64,000 bases of DNA from CAXMST01 sp963793415 (GTDB lineage: Bacteria > Actinomycetota > Thermoleophilia > Solirubrobacterales > 70-9): the NCBI GenBank assembly GCA_963793415.1, contig CAWCAC010000002.1, positions 1,054,001-1,118,000 of the forward strand, read 5' to 3'. The stretch's first letter is position 1, and every line of letters starts with the position of its first letter. Below the pieces are notes generated by a model, which was not told the origin of the DNA, searched no databases, and worked only from the letters and a program-made list of their open reading frames with translations. Shown one piece after another: positions 33,551 through 40,464 of the stretch. A program made the translations under genes and the position numbers.

Positions 33551-35053
33551 CTAGGAGACGGCCGTGAAATCGGCCGGGTCGATCCGCTTGGTGCGGCGGT
33601 GGAACTCGAGCCAGGGGCCCGGCCAGTTGTTGGTGTTGACGCCCTCGTCGTTCAGGTACCAGGAGTTGCAGCCGCCGCGGGTCCAGCGGGTCGGCTCCGA
33701 GCGCCGGTCGATCTCCTCGCGCCAACGCCGTTGGACTTCGGCCCGCAGGTCGAGATAACGGGTGCCCGAGCGCAGGTGCCGGAGTGCGTCGACCGCGTAG
33801 TTGAACTGGCTCTCGAGCGTGAAGGGGACCGAGCCCGAGCCGTGGTTGGTGTTCGGGCCCCAGAGCACGAAGAAGTTCGGGAATCCGTGCACCGCCGTCC
33901 CCAGGTAGGCCTCGGGCCGCTCGCGCCAGAGCTCGTTCAGCTCGAGCCCGCCGAGCCCGTTGACTTCCATCGGCGCGAAGAAGTCGTGCGAGCGGAAGCC
34001 GGTGCTCCAGATGATCGTGTCGGCGGGGCGCTCGACGCCGAGCCGGTCGACGACGCCGTTTGCGGTGATTCTCTCGATCCCGTCGGTGAGCAGGTCGACG
34101 TTGTCGCAGCGCAGGGTCGAGTACCAGTCGCTCGTGAACAGGACCCGCTTGCAGCCCATCTCGTAGTCCGGTGTCGCTTTCGCGCGCAGTTCCGGATCCG
34201 ACAGTTCCTTTTCGCGGTAGCGGTCGGCGCGCTTGGCGAAGATGTCCATCAGCCAGTCGGTTCCCGTGAACCCGTAGGTACCGACCTCGAAGAACGCCCA
34301 CAGCGCGGCGCGCGGCGCGGCGACCCGCATCGGGAACCGCTTCATCAGCGCCTGCTCCCAGGGCGGGTAGGCGCGATCCATCTTCGGCAGGATCCACGGC
34401 GCCGAGCGCTGGTAGATGTCGAGATGGGCGACCTGCTCGGCGATCACCGGCACGAACTGGATCGCGCTCGCGCCGCTGCCGATCACCGCGACCCGCTCGC
34501 CGGTCAGGTCGTGATCGTGGTCCCACTCGGCCGAGTGAAAGATCGTGCCCTCGAAGTCCTCGGTACCGGGGATCGACGGGGTTGCCGGGTTGGCGAGCTG
34601 GCCGCAGGCCGCGATCACCGCGTCGAACCGCTCGGACTCGCCCCCGACGATTGCGACCTCCCAGGTGCCGGTCTGCTCGTCGAAGGTCGCGCGCTCGACT
34701 TCGGTGCCGAGCCTCAGGTGCTCGCGCAGGCCGAAGTCGTCGGCGACTTCGTTCATGTACTCGAGGATGTCCGACTGCGGGGCGTAGCGGCGGGTCCAGC
34801 GGTGCCCGGGCGCGAACGAGAGCGAGTAGAGATGCGAGGGAACGTCGCAGGCGGCGCCGGGATAGGTGTTGGCGCGCCAGACTCCGCCGACCGACTCGGC
34901 GCGCTCAAAGATCGTGAAGTCGTAGAACCCCTCCTGCTTGAGGCGGATCCCCATCCCGAGACCGCCGAAGCCGGCGCCGACGATTGCGACCTTCAGCAGG
35001 CGGGCGCCGGTCCCGCCGTTCGATCCGTTCGCGTGCCCGTTGAAACTGGCCAC
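33551..35053 (-). CDS. Baeyer-Villiger-type flavin monooxygenase
   Basis: A 500-residue class B flavoprotein monooxygenase. It has the FAD motif VAIVGAGFGGLGMGIRL, the NADPH motif AVIGSGASAIQ, and between them FEGTIFHSAEWDHD, which fits the BVMO fingerprint FxGxxxHxxxW[PD]. Such enzymes insert oxygen into ketones to give esters or lactones. The N-terminus is a low-complexity Asn/Gly segment. Cytoplasmic; it uses NADPH and FAD. It ends 65 bases before the acyltransferase start, so the two may share lipid or ketone metabolism. Confidence 0.88.
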   Translation of the reverse strand: MASFNGHANGSNGGTGARLLKVAIVGAGFGGLGMGIRLKQEGFYDFTIFERAESVGGVWRANTYPGAACDVPSHLYSLSFAPGHRWTRRYAPQSDILEYMNEVADDFGLREHLRLGTEVERATFDEQTGTWEVAIVGGESERFDAVIAACGQLANPATPSIPGTEDFEGTIFHSAEWDHDHDLTGERVAVIGSGASAIQFVPVIAEQVAHLDIYQRSAPWILPKMDRAYPPWEQALMKRFPMRVAAPRAALWAFFEVGTYGFTGTDWLMDIFAKRADRYREKELSDPELRAKATPDYEMGCKRVLFTSDWYSTLRCDNVDLLTDGIERITANGVVDRLGVERPADTIIWSTGFRSHDFFAPMEVNGLGGLELNELWRERPEAYLGTAVHGFPNFFVLWGPNTNHGSGSVPFTLESQFNYAVDALRHLRSGTRYLDLRAEVQRRWREEIDRRSEPTRWTRGGCNSWYLNDEGVNTNNWPGPWLEFHRRTKRIDPADFTAVS

Positions 35054-35063
35054 GCAGCCAAAT

Positions 35064-35975
35064 CTAGCCTGCCGCGGGCAACGGTGCGTCCGGACCGGCT
35101 ATCGCGGCAGGGTCGAAACCGTTGAGCAGTTCCGCGGGGGTCGCGGCCTCGCCGGGCGCGCAGAGGCCGAGCGAGGCGCCGAGCTCGCCGACGACGTCCT
35201 CGGCCGACTGCCCGCGGCTGAGCCGCTCGCCGAGCGTGACGTCGCCGTGGCGCTTGGCGAGCCGGTGGCCGTCGTTGCCGAGCACCAGGGGCACGTGCGC
35301 CCACGAGCCGACCTCCGTCAGGCCGAGCTGCCGCTGCACCCAGATCTGGCGTGGGGTGGAGGGGAGCAGGTCACGCCCCCGCACGACCTCGCCGATTCCC
35401 TGCTCGCCGTCGTCGACGGCGACGGCGAGGTTGTAGCCGTGGGCGCCGTCGTTGCGGCGCACGACGAAGTCGTCGACGACTCCCTCGAACGGTCCTGAGA
35501 CGCGATCGGCGAAGGCGATCCGCTCCGCTTCCGCGCGGACCCGCAGGGCCGCAGGCCGCTCGCGCGAGCGCTCGGCCCGCTCGGCCGCGCTGAGCTCGCG
35601 GCAGGTGCCTGGGTACGCGCCCTCGGGGAGCTCGCCGTGCGGGGCCGATGCGGCCTCGCGGATCTCGGCCCGGGTGCAGAAGCACTCATAGATCAACTCC
35701 CGGGCGCGCAGCTCAGCAATCGCCTCCTCGTAGGCCGGTGCACGCTCGCTCTGCCGCGGCAACTCGGCGTCCCACTCGAGTCCGAGCGCGCGCAGGTCGG
35801 CGATCTGGGCGGCGACGAACTGCTCGCGGCTGCGGCCGCGGTCGAGGTCCTCGACCCTGAGCATGAAGAGCGCACCCTGCGAGCGCGCGAAGAGCCAGGC
35901 GATCAGCGCCGTGCGCAGGTTGCCGACGTGGAGCTCGCCGCTCGGCGATGGTGCGTAGCGGCCGGTCCGGTTCAT
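35064..35975 (-). CDS. gluQ: glutamyl-Q tRNA(Asp) synthetase
   Basis: A 303-residue GluQRS, the truncated GluRS paralogue that attaches glutamate to queuosine in tRNA-Asp. The HIGH-like motif is APSPSGELHVGN, the KMSKS-like loop is RLAKRHGD, and Cys residues in YECFCTRAE and PGTCREL form the zinc site. The anticodon-binding domain is absent, as expected. Start ATG 35975 is at the first motif; longer frames upstream overlap the neighbouring gene. Cytoplasmic. Confidence 0.9.
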   Translation of the reverse strand: MNRTGRYAPSPSGELHVGNLRTALIAWLFARSQGALFMLRVEDLDRGRSREQFVAAQIADLRALGLEWDAELPRQSERAPAYEEAIAELRARELIYECFCTRAEIREAASAPHGELPEGAYPGTCRELSAAERAERSRERPAALRVRAEAERIAFADRVSGPFEGVVDDFVVRRNDGAHGYNLAVAVDDGEQGIGEVVRGRDLLPSTPRQIWVQRQLGLTEVGSWAHVPLVLGNDGHRLAKRHGDVTLGERLSRGQSAEDVVGELGASLGLCAPGEAATPAELLNGFDPAAIAGPDAPLPAAG

Positions 35976-35988
35976 GCCGGAAGGGTGA

Positions 35989-36438
35989 CTACTCGACGAC
36001 GCCGACGGCCTCGAGCGCCTGCGCTCGGGTCGCATACGCCGTCATCATCGTCAGTAGGCCGTCCTCGATGTCGGCGACGAGCGCGAGCGGAGCGTCGAAC
36101 TGCGTCTCCTGGGCGGTGGTGCCCGCCTGCCGTCCGAGGATCAGGACCCGGCCCGGCCCGACCTCGGTGACCCGGTCGAGTGTGATCCGCACGTCCGGCA
36201 CCAGCTCCCAGTAGCCCTCGGCCCAGCGACGCACGCCCTCGTGTCCCTGGTAGGGGCCCTCAGTCTCCGAGCGCTGGGCGACGATCACGCAGCTCGGATA
36301 GCAGCGCGCCAGCAACGCCTCGATGTCGCGTTCGTTGAACGCGTCGGCGAAGGCGCGCGCGATGCTCTCGTTCCCTGCGATGGGTTCAGTATGGACCCGG
36401 GCGCCGCTCTTGTCGATGGCGATTAGCCTTCGCGACAT
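35989..36438 (-). CDS. SnoaL-like/NTF2-fold protein
   Basis: A 149-residue protein with an NTF2-like cone fold (IARAFADAFNERDIEALLAR, then VIVAQRSETEGPYQGHEGVR). The family includes ketosteroid-isomerase-like and cyclase members as well as ligand-binding proteins; nothing here fixes the activity. The ATG at 36438 lies in the same CATG as the divergent gene's ATG. It ends 13 bases before the gluQ start, so it may share the gluQ transcript. Confidence 0.7.
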   Translation of the reverse strand: MSRRLIAIDKSGARVHTEPIAGNESIARAFADAFNERDIEALLARCYPSCVIVAQRSETEGPYQGHEGVRRWAEGYWELVPDVRITLDRVTEVGPGRVLILGRQAGTTAQETQFDAPLALVADIEDGLLTMMTAYATRAQALEAVGVVE

Positions 36439-36979
36439 GGCTGTCGAATGCTTCTGCGGCTGCGGCCGCAAGGTCAAGTTCACCCGCCGCGCCCTGAACG
36501 GGACCGGCGGGCTCGTGCAGGGTCAGCTCGATGGATGGGAGGCGCGCGAGCCGGCGCTGACCGAGAGCGGCGAGTGGACGACGGGCCTGACCGCTTTCCT
36601 CGAGACCGGCGAGGGGATCGCCGACGAGATGAAGGACCTGACCCACGGCGGCCCGCTGCGGATCACGACCTCTCAGCGCGACATCACCGCCTGGCTCCAC
36701 GAGTCGAACGCGATGCTGAAGCGGGTGGAGGAGGGCGATACGAGCGCGATCGCCGAGCTGGCCGAGCCGACGCCGGCCGAGCCGGAGTCGGAGCCGGCGG
36801 CGTCGCCGAAGCCCCTCGATCCGGCCGAGAGGAAGGCGCGGCGAGCCGAGATCGAAGCGATCCGTGCCGGCTACGAGTCCGGTGAGGAAGAGGAGAACGC
36901 GTGCCCGCAGTGCGGCGCCGTGATTGCCGACCCCGGCGAGTACCTCGCGCACGTCTCGAGCGCGCACGGGCCCGGCTGA
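36437..36979 (+). CDS. zinc-ribbon protein of unknown function
   Basis: A 180-residue protein with an N-terminal Cys cluster (VECFCGCGRKV) and a C-terminal C2H2-type finger (CPQCGAVIADPGEYLAHVSS, then a final His), separated by a Glu/Pro/Ala-rich stretch. The middle has helical segments (ADEMKDLTHGGPLRI; DITAWLHESNAMLKRVEEGD). No known family; a nucleic-acid or protein-binding adaptor role is possible. It starts at ATG 36437, which shares CATG with the divergent NTF2-like gene. Confidence 0.65.
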   Translation: MAVECFCGCGRKVKFTRRALNGTGGLVQGQLDGWEAREPALTESGEWTTGLTAFLETGEGIADEMKDLTHGGPLRITTSQRDITAWLHESNAMLKRVEEGDTSAIAELAEPTPAEPESEPAASPKPLDPAERKARRAEIEAIRAGYESGEEEENACPQCGAVIADPGEYLAHVSSAHGPG

Positions 36980-37023
36980 CCGGTCGGCCGGAGTCAGGCG
37001 CGTGAGATGGCCGGCGTAGAGAT

Positions 37024-37407
37024 CTACTGCTCGCGTGCGGCGAAAGCCGCGACCGCCGGCGCGACGACCTCGGCCGGCGCTCTCACGGGCGTGGCGCCGG
37101 CTGGCGGGATCGCGAGGCCGGCGCCGGAGGAGTGCCCGTATACGGCCGCCGAGCCACCCGCTTCGTCGATCAACGCCGCGACGTCCTCGATCTCGCGCTC
37201 GACCGCATACGGCGGGGTGTCGGTGCTCTCGCCGCGGCCTCGGCGGTCGTAGTTGACGACGGCAAAGGAGTCGGCGAGCTGCTCGGCGAGCGGTTGCAGC
37301 GTCCTGCGGGTGCAGAAGATCCCGGCGATGAGGATCAAGGACGCCCCGTCGCCGAGCCTGTCGTAGGCGATCCGGGTCCCGTCGGCGGACGTCACATGGC
37401 TGCTCAT
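37024..37407 (-). pseudogene. alpha/beta hydrolase with internal deletion
   Basis: 127 codons. The N-terminal half is a normal alpha/beta hydrolase: SADGTRIAYDRLGDGASLIL, VNYDRRGRGESTDTPP and the nucleophile elbow VYGHSSGAGLA. Right after the elbow the frame jumps to IPPAGATPVRAPAEVVAPAV, which looks like the extreme C-terminus of the same family. The ~120 residues holding the cap, the acid and most of the base region are missing, with GC-rich ggcgccgg/ccggcgcc microhomology at the junction. The enzyme is likely inactive. The frame is intact, so a degraded gene is inferred, not proved. Confidence 0.65.
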
Positions 37408-37494
37408 CTCGTTCTTCCTTTCTGGCGGACTCTGCCGATGAGACCGGCGCGGCCCCTGGAACTCATCGAGAAGAGGCGGGAATAGAGTGAGTGG

Positions 37495-37905
37495 ATGGAC
37501 GCAGCCCCCGAGATCCGCGCCGAGGCCGTGCGGCTGTCGCTGGGTCGGCTCGTCCTCGGTCTGTTCGCGTTTGTCTTCGCCGGCCGCACCGCCGCCGCCT
37601 TCGGCTTCCCGGCGAGCGAGTACGACACCGGCACGGCCCGCGCGCTCGGCCGCCTCTACGCGGTCCGGGAGGCGGCGCTCGGCTTCCACCTGATCGCCGA
37701 GGCCCGCAGCGAGCGCGGCCCGCAACCGCTCACGGTCGGGGTCAACCTGGCGATCGACGCAACCGACGCGGCGATGTTCGCCGTCTCTCTCGCGCGACGC
37801 GACGGCATCGACCGGGCCGCCGTCTCGATCGCCGGCTTCGCCACGGTGATCTCGATCCTCTGGCTGCGCCTCTACCGGCTCGTCGCCGCCGACCGGCGGC
37901 CCTAA
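37495..37905 (+). CDS. small membrane protein, DUF4267-like
   Basis: A 136-residue protein with about four hydrophobic helices: VLGLFAFVFAGRTAAAFGF, GRLYAVREAALGFHLIAEA, VGVNLAIDATDAAMFAVSLA and VSIAGFATVISILWLRLYRL. The pattern resembles small DUF4267-type membrane proteins of unknown role. It is divergent from the broken hydrolase gene. Confidence 0.6.
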   Translation: MDAAPEIRAEAVRLSLGRLVLGLFAFVFAGRTAAAFGFPASEYDTGTARALGRLYAVREAALGFHLIAEARSERGPQPLTVGVNLAIDATDAAMFAVSLARRDGIDRAAVSIAGFATVISILWLRLYRLVAADRRP

Positions 37906-37948
37906 GCGCCGGACGCGCCAGCAGGCCTCCCAGGCGCCTCTCCAGGGT

Positions 37949-37994
37949 CGAACGTCCCTCAGGTGCCCCTATAGATAGGTATGAGGGACGTTCG
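37949..37994. repeat. 46-bp palindromic element, copy 1
   Basis: Perfect 13-bp arms (cgaacgtccctca, 37949-37961, and tgagggacgttcg, 37982-37994) surround a 20-base centre that itself contains CCTAT-AG-ATAGG. It lies 43 bases after the membrane-protein stop. A second copy is at 54189-54234. A terminator role is possible, but conservation of the loop argues for a dispersed repeat or protein-binding site. Confidence 0.8.
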
Positions 37995-38068
37995 TCGCCG
38001 CAGCCGCAAGAACGCAGCAGCCCCTCGAACACCGTCGACGGCCGGGCCTCCACTAGCCTGACCGCTCC

Positions 38069-39040
38069 GTGCCGGAACTTGCAGAGACCCCGAAGTACGC
38101 GGCCATCCTGCATTCGACGACGAACGTCCCCACGGCTTCGCCCGACGAGCTGATCACGGATCTCCGGTCGGGCCTGACCGGAAAGAAGTTCGACGTCGCC
38201 GAAGAGGTTGTGGTGCTCGACGGGGGTGTGGCGATCGGCCTGGTCACGCTGGAGAGCTTGCTCGCCTGTCAGGACGGTCAGCAAGTGCGCGAGATCATGG
38301 ACGCGGATCCGCCGACAGTGGCCGAGCACACCGACCAGGAGATCGTCGCTCACAGGATGGTCGAACACGGCGGCAGATGCGTGGTAGTTGCCGGGCCGGA
38401 GGGCGACTTCCGGGGTCTGATCTGCTCTGAAAGCATGCTCGAGGTGCTGCTGGCCGAGCACGAGCAGGACCTCGCCAGGATCGGCGGTTACATGTCGGGC
38501 GAAGGACAGTCGCGCAGCGCCGCGGTCGAACCGGTCGGCCGCCGCCTCTGGCACCGGCTGCCGTGGCTGGTCGTCGGCCTCCTCGGCGCGATGGTTTCGG
38601 CGCTGATCATGGGCGCCTTCGAACAGACACTGGAGTCGAACGTTCTCGTGGCGCTCTTCGTCCCGGCGATCGTCTACATGGCCGGTGCGGTCGGAGCCCA
38701 GACCCAGACCGTGCTGATCCGCGCCTTTGCGATCGGTGTGACCACCAGGGAGATCCTGGTGAGGGAGATGGTCACCGGGGTACTGATGGGCGTGTTCATC
38801 GGTGGCACTTTCCTCGGCTTCTCGGTCCTGGTCTGGGGAGACGTCGACGTGGCGATGGCGGTCGCCGTGGCCCTCTTCGCCAGCGCCACGGTTGCGGTGG
38901 CCGTCGCCCTCGCCCTGCCTTCCTTCTTCCAGAAGCTCGGGCTCGACCCGGCTTTCGGTTCGGGCCCGCTCGCCACCCTGATTCAGGACCTGCTGTCGAT
39001 CGGCACCTACTTCGCGGCCGTGATCATCCTCGTCCCCTGA
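38069..39040 (+). CDS. MgtE-like divalent-cation transporter with CBS domains
   Basis: A 323-residue protein. Residues 1-150 form a tandem CBS module (GLVTLESLLA; REIMDADPPTVAEHTDQEIV; FRGLICSESML). Residues ~155-323 are an MgtE-type transmembrane domain of about five helices (PAIVYMAGAVGAQTQTVLIR; the family's PxxxxxxGNxGxQ region). The N-terminal MgtE domain found in full-length members is missing. The family carries Mg2+ and is gated by Mg2+ binding to the CBS part. It starts at GTG. Inner membrane. Confidence 0.82.
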   Translation: MPELAETPKYAAILHSTTNVPTASPDELITDLRSGLTGKKFDVAEEVVVLDGGVAIGLVTLESLLACQDGQQVREIMDADPPTVAEHTDQEIVAHRMVEHGGRCVVVAGPEGDFRGLICSESMLEVLLAEHEQDLARIGGYMSGEGQSRSAAVEPVGRRLWHRLPWLVVGLLGAMVSALIMGAFEQTLESNVLVALFVPAIVYMAGAVGAQTQTVLIRAFAIGVTTREILVREMVTGVLMGVFIGGTFLGFSVLVWGDVDVAMAVAVALFASATVAVAVALALPSFFQKLGLDPAFGSGPLATLIQDLLSIGTYFAAVIILVP

Positions 39041-39110
39041 GAAGGTCCGAGGCCGATTCCGCCGCCGTCCGCTGGCGGACAAATCGGTCGGATCCGGCTT
39101 GAGTAATGCA

Positions 39111-39182
39111 TGGGCGCGGCGGGTTTCGAACCTGCGACCTCTCGCGTGTGAAGCGAGCGCTCTCCCACTGAGCTACGCGCCC
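39111..39182 (-). tRNA. tRNA-Val (anticodon CAC)
   Basis: A 72-nt class I tRNA. The acceptor GGGCGCG/CGCGCCC pairs, the discriminator is A, the anticodon loop is TTCACAC (CAC, reading GUG), and the T-arm has GGTTCGAAACC. CCA is not encoded. It lies head-to-head with the copper operon, 50 bases from the operator palindrome. Confidence 0.95.
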
Positions 39183-39231
39183 TGGGAGGCGGGGATCCTA
39201 GCGGCTGGCGCCGGATTCTCAGGTCTCGCTA

Positions 39232-39248
39232 ATACCCCCGGGGGGTAT
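39232..39248. promoter_or_regulatory. CsoR-type copper operator
   Basis: ATACCCCCGGGGGGTAT is a near-perfect palindrome with the C/G-tract flanked by AT that characterises CsoR-family operators (TA-CCCC-GGGG-TA). It sits about 60 bases before copZ. In the family, Cu(I)-loaded CsoR leaves the site and the operon is switched on. No csoR gene is in the window. Confidence 0.7.
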
Positions 39249-39307
39249 GTGGTACAGTTCGCGACGACGTAGAACAGCAGCCCCTGCGAGGACCACAGGA
39301 GAAACCT

Positions 39308-39532
39308 ATGAGCGACCAGGCAGAAGCGATCGAGCACCGGACCTACACGGTCTCCGGCATGACCTGCGGCCACTGCGTGCTGTCGGTCGAGGAGGAGGTC
39401 TCCGAGATCGCCGGTGTCGCGTCGGTGACGGCCAACCTCGACTCGGGCCGGCTCGAGGTCGGCGGGACGGCGCTCAGCGACGACGCGATCCGCGCGGCTG
39501 TCGCCGAGGCCGGCTACGAGGTGGTCGCGTGA
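39308..39532 (+). CDS. copZ: copper chaperone CopZ
   Basis: A 74-residue HMA-domain protein with the Cu(I) site GMTCGHC, followed by the classic VEEEVSEIAGVASVTANLDS strand/helix pattern. CopZ carries Cu(I) in the cytoplasm to the CopA ATPase. It is the first gene of a three-gene operon; its stop overlaps the next GTG start (GTGA). Confidence 0.92.
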   Translation: MSDQAEAIEHRTYTVSGMTCGHCVLSVEEEVSEIAGVASVTANLDSGRLEVGGTALSDDAIRAAVAEAGYEVVA

Positions 39533-40464
39533 GCGTCGTACTGCGTCTGGGGCTTTTCGCGCTTGCACTGGCGGCGCTGTTCGGCGTCGGCACCGCGGCC
39601 GGCAGCCTGCTCGATCCCGACAGCCCCGGCGGCGAGGCGACCGCCGAAGCCATCCACGGCGCCGACACGACCGACGCCGACAGCGGCGAGATGGCGGCGA
39701 TGGAGGGCGAGGAAGGCGAGCACGGCGAGGAAGCCGAGAAGGGCGAGCATGGCGAGGAGATCGATCCGGTCCGCGGCCTCGCCGCGACCGAGAACGGCTT
39801 CACGCTCGAGATCGCCGATCCCGAGCGGGCACTGAAGGAGACGGAGCCGCTCCGCTTCCGGATCCTCGACGACGACGGCGCCCCGGTCCGCGACTTCGAC
39901 GTCGAGCACACCAAGCGCATGCACCTGATCGTCGTTCGGCGCGACCTGACCAACTTCCAGCATCTGCACCCGCGGATGGCCGAGGACGGAACCTGGGATG
40001 TTCCCTTGCGGCTGACCGAGCCCGGCGAGTACCGTGCCTTCGCCGACTTCTCGAGCGACGGCGTGGTGACGACGCTGGCCGGCGACCTCGAGGTCCCCGG
40101 CGAGGGCGCCGCGACGCCGCTGCCCGCGCCCCAGCCGACTGCCCTCAGCGACGGCGGCTACGACGTCGGCCTCACCGAGGGCGACGCCGCCGCCGGCGAT
40201 CCGGCCCACCTCGAGTTCGAGGTGACGAAGGACGGCGAGCCTGTCGAAGTCGAGCCCTACCTCGGCGCCGACGGCCATCTGGTCGCTCTGCGTGAGGGCG
40301 ATCTCGCCTTCCTGCACGTGCATCCGATCACCGACGAGGCGTCGGGCCCGGGCGAGATCGCATTCGAGGCGACGTTCCCGACGACAGGCAGCTACCGGCT
40401 CTTCCTCCAGTTCCAGGTGGACGGCGAGGTCGAGATCGTAGCCTTCACACAGGAGGTCGAGTAA
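39529..40464 (+). CDS. exported copper-operon protein with two HLHP motifs
   Basis: A 311-residue protein with an N-terminal export or anchor helix (RLGLFALALAALFGVGTAAG), a Glu/His-rich segment (EGEHGEEAEKGEHGEE), then two Ig-like beta units. Each unit carries the same pattern: MHLIVVRRDLTNFQHLHPRM and HLVALREGDLAFLHVHP. The His and Met residues could bind Cu(I). Overlaps with both neighbours (GTGA and TAATG) mean strict coupling with copZ and copA. Probably an extracytoplasmic copper-binding partner of CopA; not characterised. Confidence 0.75.
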   Translation: MSVVLRLGLFALALAALFGVGTAAGSLLDPDSPGGEATAEAIHGADTTDADSGEMAAMEGEEGEHGEEAEKGEHGEEIDPVRGLAATENGFTLEIADPERALKETEPLRFRILDDDGAPVRDFDVEHTKRMHLIVVRRDLTNFQHLHPRMAEDGTWDVPLRLTEPGEYRAFADFSSDGVVTTLAGDLEVPGEGAATPLPAPQPTALSDGGYDVGLTEGDAAAGDPAHLEFEVTKDGEPVEVEPYLGADGHLVALREGDLAFLHVHPITDEASGPGEIAFEATFPTTGSYRLFLQFQVDGEVEIVAFTQEVE

